From assembly GCA_902805885.1 (NCBI GenBank), contig CADCUM010000088.1, forward strand, positions 19,606 through 83,605: DNA of 64,000 bases, read 5' to 3'. Source of the stretch: an uncultured Nocardioides sp. (GTDB lineage Bacteria > Actinomycetota > Actinomycetes > Propionibacteriales > Nocardioidaceae). Shown here piece by piece: positions 16,910-27,661 of the stretch. The translations under genes were made by a program, and so were the position numbers. Position 1 is the first letter of the stretch; every line of letters begins with the position of its first letter. The notes beneath the pieces are model-generated. The model saw only the letters and a list, made by a program, of their open reading frames with translations, did not search any database and had not been told where the DNA came from.

Positions 16910-18094
16910 CGTGCGGTCCGCGCCGTTCTCCTGCTGCCGGCCGCCCGTGTCGGACGCCCCGTCCGGCCCGTCCTTGGGCTCGGCCTCCTGTGGTGCCTCG
17001 GGCTCGTCCTTCGGTGGGGCCTTGGGCTCGTCCTTCGGGCGAGCCGTGGGCTCGTCCTCGGGCTGCGCCTTCGGTTGGGCCTTGGGCTGGTCCTTCGGTT
17101 GGGCCTTGGGCTGGGCCTTCGGTTGAGCCGTGGGCTCGTCCTTCGGCGCGGCCTCGATCGCTCCCACCACGACGACGTCCGACCAGCCCTCGTCGGCGTG
17201 CTGGCTCTCCGGCCGGTGCCAGCGGTACTCCGCCGTCTCCCGGACGGTGACCTCGACGCGGGTGATGCCGTCGGGGTCGACGAGCTCACGGGCGCCCACG
17301 GGGCGCCACGCGCCGCCGGGGCTCCGGCTCTCCAGCACGAGCGGGTCGCCGGTGGCGCGGCCGGTCGCGTCGCTCACCCGCCCGGTGATGGTCACGGTCG
17401 CGCCGGCCGGCACCTCGCCCGCAGCCGCCGCGATCGTGGTGTCGAGCGCGACGCCCTCGAAGTCCCACGTCGTGGCTCCCGAGCGGACGCTGTCGATGTT
17501 GACGGCGTTGCCGTCGCAGCCGAAGCCCGTGACGACGTAGCCCTCCCCGTCACCGTGCTGCGCTGCGAACTCCCCGGGCGTGGCGCGACCGCCGTCGGTG
17601 ACCGGCTGCCGGGTGGCGAGGTCGACGAGGGTCCAGGTGTAGTCGAGCCTCGCGGCAGCGACCTCGTGCCACCCGCCCGCCGGGACCACGGTCTCCGCCC
17701 GACCGCTCCACGCCGTGCCCGGCAGGGTGTCGGGGGTGATCGTCCAGATGTACGACGCCCCGGTGCTGCCGGTCGCGGAGGTCGCGGCCACGGAGGCGTC
17801 GACCCCGGCCAGCGAGCCGAACGGGGTGTAGGGGCCGGAGGCCGTCCCGGTCCCCTGGGGGATCAGGCCGAGCGAGCGGCGTCCCCTGGGGGCGGCCGCC
17901 GGGCCGAGGTTCAGGCGTGTCTGCGGGGCGGCCGTGGGCGCGAAGAAGGTGTCGCACCCGACGTAGGTGACGAACATGGCGGAGCCGCCCGGGCCAGGGC
18001 CGGTCAGGGTGTGGACCTCGTCAGCCTGCGCCGGCGCGGCGAGGGTGCTCGCCCCGGTGACGGCCAGCACTGCCAGCCCGATGCGGAATCGCAC
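16907..18094 (-). CDS. Secreted protein with a Pro/Lys/Asp/Gln-rich repeat tail
   Basis: A 395-aa exported protein of unknown function. GTG 18094 gives a signal peptide (RFRIGLAVLAVTGASTLAA, cleavage near PAQA-DE) and has AGAGGG upstream. The mature part is beta-rich, with paired Cys, and contains an Ig-like or Big-like segment (PAGATVTITGRVSDATGRATGD). The last quarter is a low-complexity stretch built from PK-A/D/E-Q/P units (for example PKAQPKAQPKDQPKAQ) and ends without a sortase signal, so it is probably a wall-spanning or polyionic tail. I do not recognise the family. Confidence 0.75.
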   Translation of the reverse strand: MRFRIGLAVLAVTGASTLAAPAQADEVHTLTGPGPGGSAMFVTYVGCDTFFAPTAAPQTRLNLGPAAAPRGRRSLGLIPQGTGTASGPYTPFGSLAGVDASVAATSATGSTGASYIWTITPDTLPGTAWSGRAETVVPAGGWHEVAAARLDYTWTLVDLATRQPVTDGGRATPGEFAAQHGDGEGYVVTGFGCDGNAVNIDSVRSGATTWDFEGVALDTTIAAAAGEVPAGATVTITGRVSDATGRATGDPLVLESRSPGGAWRPVGARELVDPDGITRVEVTVRETAEYRWHRPESQHADEGWSDVVVVGAIEAAPKDEPTAQPKAQPKAQPKDQPKAQPKAQPEDEPTARPKDEPKAPPKDEPEAPQEAEPKDGPDGASDTGGRQQENGADRT

Positions 18095-18126
18095 GTACGT
18101 CCCTCTGCTCCCCAAGATCCGCAGGG

Positions 18127-18193
18127 ACCCCTCCGGCCCCGCGTGGATCCATCATGGCCCACGGCTGGTGAGGAGGGAACCGCCCGGAGGGGT
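18127..18193. repeat. 10-bp inverted repeat between rsmB and the secreted-protein gene
   Basis: ACCCCTCCGG (18127-18136) and CCGGAGGGGT (18184-18193) are perfect complements separated by 47 nt and begin just after the rsmB stop codon. It may be a terminator with a large loop; there is no T-tract. Confidence 0.3.
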
Positions 18194-18196
18194 TGA

Positions 18197-19519
18197 TCAG
18201 AGACGGCGCAGCGTCGCGGCGTACATCGCGTCCGTCCCGTCGACGTGGGGCCAGAGCTGGAACGACTCCTCGACCCTGGTGTCCTCGCGGCGGGAGACGA
18301 CCCCCTGGACGACGCCGGAGGTCTCGGCGACCACGGGCGAGCAGGTGGCGTAGACCACCACGCCGCCCGGCCGCACCGAGTCGAGGGCGACGTCGAGGAG
18401 CACCTCCTGGAGCGGCACCAGGACGGCGAGGTCGTCGCGGGTCCGGCGCCACCGCGCCTCGGGGCGGCGGCGCAGCGCGCCCAGCCCGGTGCACGGCGCG
18501 TCGACCAGCGCCCGGTCGAAGGTCTCGGGGAGCCAGGCGGGCCGGGCGCCGTCCCCGGCGAGCACGCTCACGGCGCCCGGCGGCACGGCCGCCACGGCCC
18601 GTGCCACCAGGGCAGCGCGGTGCGGCAGACGCTCGTGCGCCGTCACGTGTGCTCCGCGCCGGGCGGCCAGCGCCGCCAGCAGGGCGGCCTTGCCGCCGGG
18701 GCCTGCGCAGAGGTCCAGCCAGCGCTCGTCGCGGCCGGCCACCTCGGCGTCCGCCAGGGCCAGCGCGACCAGCTGGGAGCCCTCGTCCTGCACGCCGGCG
18801 CGGCCCTCCGCCACGGCCCGGAGCGCCCCGGGATCCCCGCCGGCGAGCTCGGCGGCGTACGGCGACCGACCGGTCGGCTCGGCACCCGCCGCCGCGAGCT
18901 CCTCCACCGTGGCCAGGCCGGGCCGGGCGACGAGCATCACCCGCGGCGGGGTGTTGTTCGCGGTCAGCAGGTCGTCCAGCCCGCTCGGGTCGGGCAACGC
19001 CTCCGCGAGCAGCTCGACCATCCATCGGGGGTGCGACCGCGCCACGGCGAGGTGGCCGACCTCGTCCTCCCCGCGGTCAGGGGCGACCCGGCGAGCCCAC
19101 TCCTCGACCGTCCGGGAGGCGACCTTCCGGAGCACGGCGTTGACCAGGCCGGTGGGGCCGGTGCCGACGTTCGCGCGGGCGAGGTCGACGCTGCTCGAGA
19201 TCGCCGCGTGGTCGGGCACCCGCAGCGAGAGCAGCTGGTGGCAGCCGATCCGCAGCACGTCGCGGACCTCGGGCTGCAGCCGGGGGCGGGTCAGGCAGGC
19301 CTCGATGACCGCGTCGTAGAGGCCCTGCAGCCGGATCGTGCCAGACGCGAGCTCGGTGGCGAACGCGGCGTCGCGTGCGTCCAGTCCGTGCCGGCGCACG
19401 ACCTGCGGGAGGACCAGGTTGGCGTACGCGTCGTCGACCCGGACGGCGGTCAGCACGTCGAGGGCGGCCTGCCGGGGACGGTCGGTGCGGGTGCCGCGGC
19501 GGGCGGGGCGCTCAGCCAT
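18197..19519 (-). CDS. rsmB: 16S rRNA m5C967 methyltransferase
   Basis: A 440-aa SAM-dependent methyltransferase. The N-terminal NusB-like RNA-binding domain (RQAALDVLTAVRVDDAYANL, VNAVLRKVA) is followed by the Rossmann domain with LDLCAGPGGKAALLAALA, the catalytic DAPCTGLGALRRRPEARW and a second active-site motif ATCSP. ATG 19519 matches the family N-terminus and lies 8 bp inside the end of the YjbR gene. Genes def-fmt-yjbR-rsmB form one unit. Confidence 0.95.
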   Translation of the reverse strand: MAERPARRGTRTDRPRQAALDVLTAVRVDDAYANLVLPQVVRRHGLDARDAAFATELASGTIRLQGLYDAVIEACLTRPRLQPEVRDVLRIGCHQLLSLRVPDHAAISSSVDLARANVGTGPTGLVNAVLRKVASRTVEEWARRVAPDRGEDEVGHLAVARSHPRWMVELLAEALPDPSGLDDLLTANNTPPRVMLVARPGLATVEELAAAGAEPTGRSPYAAELAGGDPGALRAVAEGRAGVQDEGSQLVALALADAEVAGRDERWLDLCAGPGGKAALLAALAARRGAHVTAHERLPHRAALVARAVAAVPPGAVSVLAGDGARPAWLPETFDRALVDAPCTGLGALRRRPEARWRRTRDDLAVLVPLQEVLLDVALDSVRPGGVVVYATCSPVVAETSGVVQGVVSRREDTRVEESFQLWPHVDGTDAMYAATLRRL

Positions 19520-19940
19520 CGCCGAGGTGCTCGCGCACCAGCCGTCGGGGGGCCCGGCGGGCCCAGGCGTCGGTGATGACGTCCGCGAGCTCACCCCGGG
19601 TGATCTCACCCAGCCGGGACTGCCGCACCAGGACGGCGTCGGTGTTCCGGAAGTGCTCGATGGTGAAGAACGGGGTGGAGTCGTCCTCGACCAGGGCCGC
19701 CTTCTCGATCGCGGTCGGCGTCGTGATGACGAGCAGGTCGTCGTACATCTGCCCCGTCTCGGGGTCGACAGCGCTGGAGTGGGGCGGGCGGTAGAGGACG
19801 AAGCCCTTCCCCCTGTCGCCGCGCGGCACCTTCCAGGTCGGGACGTCGCCCCAGGAGGTGCCGAGCTCGGTCTCGGGGAGGGCCGCGCAGATCTCGTCGA
19901 CGTCCTCGGGGCGCGCGGGCCGGTCGTCCTGGGCCGTCAC
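19512..19940 (-). CDS. MmcQ/YjbR family protein (second copy)
   Basis: A 142-aa protein with [35 protein letters not shown] and [16 protein letters not shown] segments of the YjbR fold, similar in layout to the protein at 11785-12210. The start is a GTG overlapping the fmt stop (GTGA). The role is unknown; it is inserted between fmt and rsmB, a known variant order in Nocardioidaceae-like genomes as far as I can judge. Confidence 0.75.
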   Translation of the reverse strand: MTAQDDRPARPEDVDEICAALPETELGTSWGDVPTWKVPRGDRGKGFVLYRPPHSSAVDPETGQMYDDLLVITTPTAIEKAALVEDDSTPFFTIEHFRNTDAVLVRQSRLGEITRGELADVITDAWARRAPRRLVREHLGDG

Positions 19941-20878
19941 GTGGTCTCTCCCGCACCGCCGAAGCGCACGCCCGAGCCGAGGCGCGCACCGCGCGCCCAG
20001 TCGGCGGCGGACATCTGCTTGCGGCCGTGCGCCTTGACCTCCCCGAGCAGGACCGGCACGGTCGCGGTCCCGACGAGCACGGCGTTCTTGCGCACCTCGA
20101 CCACGCCGGGCTCGAGCTTCTCGTCGTCGCTGACGGTGACCGGTCCGATCTTGATGCGCTCCCCGTCATGGGTGCTCCACGCACCGGGAGCGGGGGTGCA
20201 GGCCCGGACCTGCCGGTCGATGGCCACAGCGGGCGTCGCCCAGTCGATGCACGCGTCGTCGACAGTGATCTTCGGGGCGTACGAGACGCCGTCGGTGGGC
20301 TGCTCCCGCGCCTCGATGCTGCCGTCCTCGATGCCGTCGAGCGTCTGCACCAGCAGGCCGGCGCCCCCCTCGGCGAGCCGGGCCAGCAGCTCGCCCGCGG
20401 TGTCACCCGCACCGACCCGTTCGGTCATCACGCCGAACACGGGTCCGGCGTCGAGCTCCTTGACGATCCGGAAGGTCGTCGCGCCGGTGACCTCGTCACC
20501 CGCCCACAGCGAGTGCTGCACCGGCGCGGCCCCGCGCCAGGCCGGCAGGACGGAGAAGTGGAGGTTGACCCAGCCGTGCCGCGGGATGTCGAGGGCCGAC
20601 TGCGGCAGCAGGGCGCCGTACGCCACCACCGGGCACGCGTCCGGGGCGAGCTCGCGCAGCGCGTCCTGGAAGTCCGGGTCGCGAGGGTGCTCCGGCTTGA
20701 GCACCGGCACGCCGAGCTCCTCGGCGCGCAGGGCGACGGGGCTCGCGACGAGCCGCCGCCCGCGACCGCTGGGGGCGTCGGGCCGGGTCACGACACCGAC
20801 GAGCTCGTGGCGTCCGGCGGCGACCGCCTCGAGCGCGGGAAGCGCGACCTCCGGCGTGCCGGCGAAGACGACCCGCAT
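19937..20878 (-). CDS. fmt: Methionyl-tRNA formyltransferase
   Basis: A 313-aa enzyme that formylates initiator Met-tRNA using 10-formyl-[22 protein letters not shown] starts the formyltransferase domain; the catalytic [17 protein letters not shown] (Asn and His) and [10 protein letters not shown] (Asp) are intact; the C-terminal OB-like tRNA-binding domain follows. The ATG forms a TGATG overlap with def, coupling the two opposing steps of N-terminal formylation. Confidence 0.97.
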   Translation of the reverse strand: MRVVFAGTPEVALPALEAVAAGRHELVGVVTRPDAPSGRGRRLVASPVALRAEELGVPVLKPEHPRDPDFQDALRELAPDACPVVAYGALLPQSALDIPRHGWVNLHFSVLPAWRGAAPVQHSLWAGDEVTGATTFRIVKELDAGPVFGVMTERVGAGDTAGELLARLAEGGAGLLVQTLDGIEDGSIEAREQPTDGVSYAPKITVDDACIDWATPAVAIDRQVRACTPAPGAWSTHDGERIKIGPVTVSDDEKLEPGVVEVRKNAVLVGTATVPVLLGEVKAHGRKQMSAADWARGARLGSGVRFGGAGETT

Positions 20879-21423
20879 CAGAGGCCCAGCCCGAAGGTCG
20901 CGTGCGGGCTGACCTTGACCGTGGGCTGCTCGAGGCCGAACCACTCCGCCTCGCGGATCTCGCGCATGGCCGCCTTGCGAGCCTCGGCGTCGAGCTTGTC
21001 GATGAACAGGACGCCGTCGAGGTGGTCGGTCTCGTGCTGCATCGCCCGGGCGAGCAGCTCGGAGGCCTCGATGCGCACCGGCTCACCGTGCACGTCGAAC
21101 CCGGTGGCGACGACGGAGAGCGCGCGCAGGCACTCGTAGGTGATCTCCGGCAGCGAGAGGCACCCCTCCGCGCCGTCCTGGGTCTCGTCGGAGAGCGTGA
21201 GGCCGGGGTTGACGAGGTGGCCGACCTCGCCGTGCACGTTCCAGGTGAAGACACGGAGGCCGACGCCGATCTGGGGCGCCGCCAGTCCGGCGCCCGGGGC
21301 GGCCAGCATCGTGTCGGTGAGGTCCGTGACGAGCTGGCGCAGCTCGCGGTCGAAGCTCTCGACCTCCACCGCGCGCTGGCGCAGGACCGGGTCCCCGAAG
21401 AGACGGATGGGTTGGACGGCCAT
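20878..21423 (-). CDS. def: Peptide deformylase
   Basis: A 181-aa metalloenzyme removing formyl groups from new proteins. All three motifs are present: [20 protein letters not shown] (Cys ligand) and QHETDHLDG (HEXXH). A TAGACT -10 box lies about 38 nt upstream of the ATG. First gene of def-fmt-yjbR-rsmB. Confidence 0.97.
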   Translation of the reverse strand: MAVQPIRLFGDPVLRQRAVEVESFDRELRQLVTDLTDTMLAAPGAGLAAPQIGVGLRVFTWNVHGEVGHLVNPGLTLSDETQDGAEGCLSLPEITYECLRALSVVATGFDVHGEPVRIEASELLARAMQHETDHLDGVLFIDKLDAEARKAAMREIREAEWFGLEQPTVKVSPHATFGLGL

Positions 21424-21460
21424 GGGGTCGGCTGGCTCCTAGGTGTCGCGGTGGGCGCCC

Positions 21461-21466
21461 AGTCTA
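21461..21466 (-). promoter_or_regulatory. Probable -10 box of def
   Basis: TAGACT on the minus strand, 37 nt before the def start, leaving about 30 nt of leader. The -35 region (TGCCCC, 16 bp upstream) is weak. Confidence 0.35.
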
Positions 21467-21536
21467 GGGAGCACGGCGGCTCGGGGCAGGGTGGGCCGGG
21501 CGGGGCGTGGGGCAGCCCGCCCGGGTCGCAGTCGGG

Positions 21537-23546
21537 TCAGAGGCTCAACGGGTCGACCTGCACCCGCACGGGGTCGAGCTTGCGCGCGCTGCGGAGGCGT
21601 TGCAGCTCCAGGAGGGCCGCTGACAGCTGGGGCCCGCGGGACCGGGGGACGCGCAGCACGACCCGTTGCCCCTCCCCGGCAGGCACCGGGCCCAGGACCT
21701 CGGTCCCGTCGGGAAGGTCCATCAGCGTCAGCGCGTCGTCGAGCGAGCCGGGGTCCGCCGTGACCGTGGCGATGCGAGCGGCGGGCGGGAGGTGCGCGGC
21801 GGCGCGCTCGGTCATCTCCCGCTCGGCGAAGCCGCCGGGGTCCCACCGCACCAGGGCCTGCAGGGCCGGGTGCGCCGGGTCCCCCACCACGACCGCCCTG
21901 CCGCCCGGCGCGAGCAGGCCGATGGCGCCCGCCCACCGGCGTACGGCCTCCTCGTCGGCCCGCATGTCCTCACGGGCGAGGGTCAGCCACGTGTCGAGCA
22001 GCACCACCGCGGCGTAGCCGGCCTCGGCGACCGGCTCCGCGCCGACGGTCGCCACCACGATGGCGGGGGTGTCGGGGACCCCCGCGACGACGCGGTCGCC
22101 GCCCGAGCTGCGGACGGTGGTGCCCGGCACCATCCGGCCGAGCTCCTCCGCCGTTCGGGCCTCGCCACGCACGGGCGCACGCAGGCCACGGTGGCCGCAC
22201 TCCGCGCACGACCAGGCGGGCTCGGCGGTCCCGCACCACCGGCAGTGAGGTGGAACGGTGGCCGAGACCAGCGCGAGCGGACCGGAGCACGTCCGGCACC
22301 GCGCCGGGGTGCGGCAGCGCTCGCAGGCCAGGGCGGGCGCGTAGCCGGCCCGGGGCGTCTGCACCAGCACCGGGCCACGGGTGAGACCGTCGCGGATCGC
22401 CGCCACCGCCCGGTGCGGCAGCCGGGTGCCGACGGCGCGGTCCTCAGCCGGGACGACCTCGACGCGCGCCCGCGCCCGCAGCGTCGAGCGGTCCATCGAC
22501 AGCTCGTGGGCCCAGCCGGTGGCCAGCAGGTGCTGGGCCTCGGGGGTCCGTGCGTGCCCGCCCAGCAGGACGGCCGTGCCCTGGAGGTCGGCGCGCGTGA
22601 GCAGCACGTCGCGGACGTGGGGGTAGGGCGCCCGGGGCTCCGCGTGCAGGTCGTCGCCGTCGTCCCAGAGCACCACGAGGCCCAGGTCGTGCACCGGGGC
22701 GAACGCGGCCGAGCGGGTCCCGAGGACGACCCGGCTCGCCCCTCGCGACACCGCGAGGAAGTCGCGGTAGCGCGCTGCCGGTCCCGCCTCGGCCGTCAGC
22801 ACCCGGTGGTGCCCCTCCCCCAGCGTGCTCGTCAGCGCCGCGTCGACCCGGGCCACGTCGCGCTGGTCGGGGACGCAGAGCAGGACCCCGCGGCCGGCGG
22901 CGTACGACGTGGCAGCGGCCGTGGCCAGCATGGCGGGCCAGTCGTCACCGGGGGCGGCACCCCACACCGCCCGCGGGCTCCCGCCGGTCGCCAGGTGGTG
23001 GAGGAACGCCTCGCCCCGCTCGACGACGGCCCATGCCCCCGCCGGTGGGGGCGGGGGCGTCGCAGGCGCTGCGGGCGTGGGCTGCTTCTCGGTCGTTGCG
23101 TGGCGAGGAGGCACCGCGAGTCGCAGCACGTCGGCGCGCGTGCCGGCGTACCGCTCCGCCACGCGGCGGGTGAGCTCCGCGACCTCGGGGGTCAGGACCG
23201 GCTCGGGGCTGACGACGCGACGCAGCGGCTGGAGGCGTCCGGTGTGGTCGGTGGTCTCGGCACGCTCGACGACGAAGCCGTCGACGTCCTGCCCCGCGAA
23301 GCGCACCTTGACGCGGGCGCCGGGGACGGCGGTCTCGGCCATCGCGACGGGCACGGCGTAGTCGAACGGCCGGTCGAGGTGGGCCAGCGGGAGGTCGACC
23401 AGCACCCGGGCGACGGGCGCCGCCGCGGCCGGCTCCCAGGCGGCCGCGTTGCGCTGCCGGGTCGCCCGCGCCCGCGCCTTGGCGTCGTCGACGGCCGCCC
23501 GCAGCCCCGGGAGCATCTCGGCCTCCGCGGCACCGTCTGCAGGCAT
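21537..23546 (-). CDS. priA: Primosomal protein N' (PriA), actinobacterial type without Walker A
   Basis: A 669-aa replication-restart protein. The N-terminal 3'-DNA-binding domain (VLVDLPLAHLDRPFDYAVP, VKVRFAGQDVDGFVV) is followed by a degenerate helicase region in which the expected GxGKT is replaced by WGAAPGDDW, and by an intact zinc-binding block (CERCRTPARCRTCSGPL, CRWCG, CAECG). Actinobacterial PriA is known to lack detectable helicase motifs. ATG 23546 is the likely start; a second ATG ten codons later is possible. Confidence 0.92.
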   Translation of the reverse strand: MPADGAAEAEMLPGLRAAVDDAKARARATRQRNAAAWEPAAAAPVARVLVDLPLAHLDRPFDYAVPVAMAETAVPGARVKVRFAGQDVDGFVVERAETTDHTGRLQPLRRVVSPEPVLTPEVAELTRRVAERYAGTRADVLRLAVPPRHATTEKQPTPAAPATPPPPPAGAWAVVERGEAFLHHLATGGSPRAVWGAAPGDDWPAMLATAAATSYAAGRGVLLCVPDQRDVARVDAALTSTLGEGHHRVLTAEAGPAARYRDFLAVSRGASRVVLGTRSAAFAPVHDLGLVVLWDDGDDLHAEPRAPYPHVRDVLLTRADLQGTAVLLGGHARTPEAQHLLATGWAHELSMDRSTLRARARVEVVPAEDRAVGTRLPHRAVAAIRDGLTRGPVLVQTPRAGYAPALACERCRTPARCRTCSGPLALVSATVPPHCRWCGTAEPAWSCAECGHRGLRAPVRGEARTAEELGRMVPGTTVRSSGGDRVVAGVPDTPAIVVATVGAEPVAEAGYAAVVLLDTWLTLAREDMRADEEAVRRWAGAIGLLAPGGRAVVVGDPAHPALQALVRWDPGGFAEREMTERAAAHLPPAARIATVTADPGSLDDALTLMDLPDGTEVLGPVPAGEGQRVVLRVPRSRGPQLSAALLELQRLRSARKLDPVRVQVDPLSL

Positions 23547-23632
23547 GCCGGCGATTCTGTCAGCGGCCACCGACGTCACGACTTCGTGGGCGAGTCCTGC
23601 ACATGGTGGCTGTTGCAACCCCCACAACGCGG

Positions 23633-23660
23633 CGAAGTCCCCGCATGTGCGGGGACTTCG
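23633..23660. terminator. 13-bp near-perfect hairpin between metK and priA
   Basis: CGAAGTCCCCGCA (23633-23645) and TGCGGGGACTTCG (23648-23660) are perfect complements around 2 nt (in practice a 12-bp stem with a 4-nt loop). It sits 23 nt after the metK stop on the minus strand and is followed by no T-run. The best guess is an intrinsic terminator for metK. Confidence 0.5.
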
Positions 23661-23682
23661 ACAGGTGGACGACAGGAGTGGG

Positions 23683-24885
<1,203 letters not shown>

Positions 24886-24981
24886 GGTTGCTGACTCACT
24901 ATCTGCCGGGGATCGGTGCATGTTGCGGGGCGTCGGCTCCACCGACACGTTATCCGGCGCCCAGCATCCAAGACGGACGTC

Positions 24982-26217
24982 TCAGAGGGCGAATCGCCGC
25001 AGGACCTCGTCCCAGATCACGTGGGACAGGGCGGTCTTGCTGCCACGAGGCACGTCCACCGAGGTGCCGTCGGCCCGCAGGATCACCGCCTCGTTCTGGT
25101 CGCTGCCGAAGACCGCACCGCCGCCGACGTCGTTGACGACGAGGAGGTCGCAGCCCTTGCGGGCGAGCTTGGCGCGGGCCAGGTCGAGCACGCTGCCGGT
25201 CTCGTCGCCGGTCTCCGCCGCGAACCCGACCACCACCGCGCCCTCGCGGGACCGGTCGCGGGAGATCTCGGCCAGCACGTCGGGGTTCTGCGCGAGCTCG
25301 ATCACCGGGGAGGAGCCGTCCTGGGCCTTCTTGATCTTGGCGTCGCTGACGCTGGTGGGGCGGAAGTCCGCCGGGGCAGCCGCCATGACGACGGCGTCGG
25401 CGGTGGGCGTGGCAGCCAGCACGGCGTCGCGCAGCTCGGCGGTGGTCTCCACGCGTACGACGTGGACGCCGGCGGGGTCGGGCAGGGAGACGTTGGCGCT
25501 GACGAGCGTGACGTGCGCGCCGCGGGACGCGGCCGCCCGGGCCAGGGCGTAGCCCTGGAGGCCCGAGGACCGGTTGCCGAGGAAGCGGACCGGGTCGAGG
25601 TACTCGCGGGTGCCGCCGGCCGAGACCACGACCTTGCGGCCGGCGAGGTCGGCGCCGCCTGCCCCCCGGGCCAGCACGCCGACGGCCACCTCGAAGATCT
25701 CGGCGGGCTCGGGCAGTCGGCCGCGCCCGGTGTCAGCGCCGGTGAGCCGGCCCACGGCCGGCTCGAGCACGACGACGCCGCGATCTCGCAGCGTCGAGAC
25801 GTTGGCCTGGGTCGCGGGGTGCTCCCACATCTCGGTGTGCATGGCCGGCGCCATGACGACCGGGCAGCGCGCGGTGAGCAGGGTGTTGGTCAGCAGGTCG
25901 TCGGCGAGGCCGTGGGCGGCGCGCGCGAGGAGGTCGGCCGTCGCGGGCGCGACCACCACGAGGTCGGCGGACTGCCCGATGCGCACGTGCGGCACCTCGT
26001 GGACGTCGCTCCACACGCCGGTGGCGACCGGCTTGCCCGACAGGGCGGCCCAGGTGGGCGCACCGACGAACTCCAGCGCGGCAGCGGTCGGCACGACCGT
26101 CACGTCGTGCCCCGACTCGGTGAACCGGCGGAGCAGCTCGCAGGCCTTGTAGGCAGCGATTCCGCCGGACACGCCCAGGACGACGCGGCCGGCACCCGAG
26201 CCCACCGGCCCGTTCAC
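24982..26217 (-). CDS. coaBC: Bifunctional phosphopantothenoylcysteine decarboxylase/synthetase
   Basis: A 411-aa coenzyme A enzyme. The CoaC flavoprotein half has VVLGVSGGIAAYKACELLR and APAMHTEMWEHPATQ (substrate-clamp motif); the CoaB half has VVVSAGGTREYLDPVRFLGNRSSG and KKAQDGSSPVIELAQNPD. The start is a GTG, 13 bp after rpoZ. It lies in the gmk-rpoZ-coaBC order standard for actinobacteria. Confidence 0.96.
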   Translation of the reverse strand: MNGPVGSGAGRVVLGVSGGIAAYKACELLRRFTESGHDVTVVPTAAALEFVGAPTWAALSGKPVATGVWSDVHEVPHVRIGQSADLVVVAPATADLLARAAHGLADDLLTNTLLTARCPVVMAPAMHTEMWEHPATQANVSTLRDRGVVVLEPAVGRLTGADTGRGRLPEPAEIFEVAVGVLARGAGGADLAGRKVVVSAGGTREYLDPVRFLGNRSSGLQGYALARAAASRGAHVTLVSANVSLPDPAGVHVVRVETTAELRDAVLAATPTADAVVMAAAPADFRPTSVSDAKIKKAQDGSSPVIELAQNPDVLAEISRDRSREGAVVVGFAAETGDETGSVLDLARAKLARKGCDLLVVNDVGGGAVFGSDQNEAVILRADGTSVDVPRGSKTALSHVIWDEVLRRFAL

Positions 26218-26230
26218 CCCGCGGCTCGGT

Positions 26231-26554
26231 TCACTCGGCCGTGGTGGCGGCCTGCTCCGCGGCAGCGGCCTCGGCGGCGGCCGCCTCGGCGACCGGGTCG
26301 ATGTCCTCGCAGGTCAGCAGGTCCTCGTTGATCTCGCGCAGCGCGATCGACAGGGGCTTCTCCTGCACGTGGGTGTCGACGAGCGGGCCGACGTACTCGA
26401 GGAGGCCCTCGCCGAGCTGGGAGTAGTAGGCGTTGATCTGGCGGGCACGCTTGGCGCTGTAGAGGACGAGCTTGTACTTGCTGTCGGTCTTGCCGAGCAG
26501 GTCGTCGATCGAGGGGTTGGTGACGCCCTCGGCGGCGATGGTGGGAGAAGCCAC
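26231..26554 (-). CDS. rpoZ: RNA polymerase omega subunit
   Basis: A 107-aa subunit that helps assemble beta' into RNA polymerase. [32 protein letters not shown] is the omega signature region (given here in part) and an Ala/Glu-rich tail follows. GTG start, 15 bp after gmk. Confidence 0.95.
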   Translation of the reverse strand: MASPTIAAEGVTNPSIDDLLGKTDSKYKLVLYSAKRARQINAYYSQLGEGLLEYVGPLVDTHVQEKPLSIALREINEDLLTCEDIDPVAEAAAAEAAAAEQAATTAE

Positions 26555-26569
26555 GGTGTTGGTGCCTCG

Positions 26570-27187
26570 CTAGTCAGATCGGGTGGAGCCGGGTCCAACC
26601 ATCAAGGCTACCAACTCCTCGGCGGCAGCGTGAACTTCGTGGTTGACGATGGTCACGTCGAACTCGCTCTCCGCGGCCAGCTCCTCGCGCGCGGTCTCGA
26701 GGCGGCGCTCGCGCTCGGCCTCGCTCTCGGTCCCCCGGCCGACCAGCCGGCGGACGAGCTCGTCCCAGGACGGCGGCTTGAGGAACACGAACAGCGCCTC
26801 GGGCATCGTGCCGCGGACCTGGCGTGCTCCCTGGAGGTCGATCTCGAGCATCGCCGGGTGGCCCGAGGCCAGGGCGAGGTCGACCGGGCCGCGCGGCGTG
26901 CCGTAGCGCGCGGACTTGTGGACGACCGCCCACTCCAGCAGGTCCCCACGCGCGACCATGGCGTCGAACTCGTCGTCGGAGACGAACCAGTAGTGGACGC
27001 CGTTCTCCTCGCCGGGTCGGGGGCGACGCGTGGTGGCGGAGACGGAGACCCAGACCTCGGGATGCGTACGGCGCACCTCGGCCGCGACGGTGCCCTTGCC
27101 GACGGCGGTGGGCCCGGCCAGGACGATCAGGCGGGAGCGTGCTGGGCGGTGCCCGGACTCGGGAGGAGTGTCAGCGGCTCCGGTCAC
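26570..27187 (-). CDS. gmk: Guanylate kinase
   Basis: A 205-aa kinase converting GMP to GDP. P-loop [16 protein letters not shown] near residue 25, then [36 protein letters not shown] and [12 protein letters not shown], the GMP-binding and lid segments. Its GTG overlaps the mihF stop (GTGA). Confidence 0.97.
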   Translation of the reverse strand: MTGAADTPPESGHRPARSRLIVLAGPTAVGKGTVAAEVRRTHPEVWVSVSATTRRPRPGEENGVHYWFVSDDEFDAMVARGDLLEWAVVHKSARYGTPRGPVDLALASGHPAMLEIDLQGARQVRGTMPEALFVFLKPPSWDELVRRLVGRGTESEAERERRLETAREELAAESEFDVTIVNHEVHAAAEELVALMVGPGSTRSD

Positions 27188-27507
27188 GGGGCGTCGGGGC
27201 CGAACTCGCGCTCGAGCGCAGCGACCTGCTTGACGCCGAGGCCGCGCACCCGGCGGCTCTCCGCGATCCCGAGGCGGTCCATGACCTGCCGGGCCCGCAC
27301 CTTGCCGAGCCCGGGGAGCGACTGCAGCAGCTCGACCACGCGCATCTTGCCGATGACCTCGTTCTCCTGGCCCTCGCGGAGCACGTCCACGATCGACGCG
27401 CCGGAGTTCTTGAGCCGGTTCTTCACCTCGGCACGCTCTCGGCGGGAGGCAGCGGCCTTGTCGAGCGCCGCCTGGCGCTGCTCGGGCGTGAGAGGGGGCA
27501 GGGCCAC
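27184..27507 (-). CDS. mihF: Integration host factor, actinobacterial type
   Basis: A 107-aa nucleoid-associated protein with no sequence relation to HU/IHF, found only in actinobacteria and essential in mycobacteria. [19 protein letters not shown] starts it; the helix-two-turn-helix region [19 protein letters not shown] and [14 protein letters not shown] are conserved. GTG start. A promoter with TTGCCT and TAGATT precedes it and probably drives mihF-gmk-rpoZ-coaBC. Confidence 0.95.
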   Translation of the reverse strand: MALPPLTPEQRQAALDKAAASRRERAEVKNRLKNSGASIVDVLREGQENEVIGKMRVVELLQSLPGLGKVRARQVMDRLGIAESRRVRGLGVKQVAALEREFGPDAP

Positions 27508-27543
27508 GAATCGGTCCTTCTGGTGGGTGCGGAGGTCCGGGTC

Positions 27544-27573
27544 AATCTAGTCAGAACGCCGCTGGGCAGGCAA
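27544..27573 (-). promoter_or_regulatory. Promoter of mihF-gmk-rpoZ-coaBC
   Basis: On the minus strand TTGCCT (27573-27568) and TAGATT (27549-27544) are 18 bp apart, a good match to the housekeeping sigma consensus. About 30 nt of leader follow to the GTG. The rest of the 154-bp gap to the lipoprotein gene shows nothing recognisable. Confidence 0.55.
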
Positions 27574-27661
27574 TCGAGGGGGGCAGAGCGAGGCAGGTGG
27601 AGAGCCGGGCAACCAGCCCGACCGGAAGCCACCCCGGCCCCACCCCACCAGGACCGCCCCA

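Noticed and set aside
14894..18196. Long plus-strand open frame across prfC, the polymerase gene and the secreted gene
   Set aside because: Composition and position show it is antisense to three well-supported genes.
11785..19940. Two YjbR-family genes as a recent duplication
   Set aside because: The two proteins share only the general fold pattern and differ widely in sequence, so an old divergence is more likely.
21537..23546. Missing Walker A in PriA as a sign of a pseudogene
   Set aside because: Actinobacterial PriA proteins are known to lack detectable helicase motifs, and the zinc-binding block and length are normal.
24886..24981. Possible SAM riboswitch before metK
   Set aside because: The leader is about 90 nt and shows none of the conserved SAM-I/IV blocks that I can recognise.
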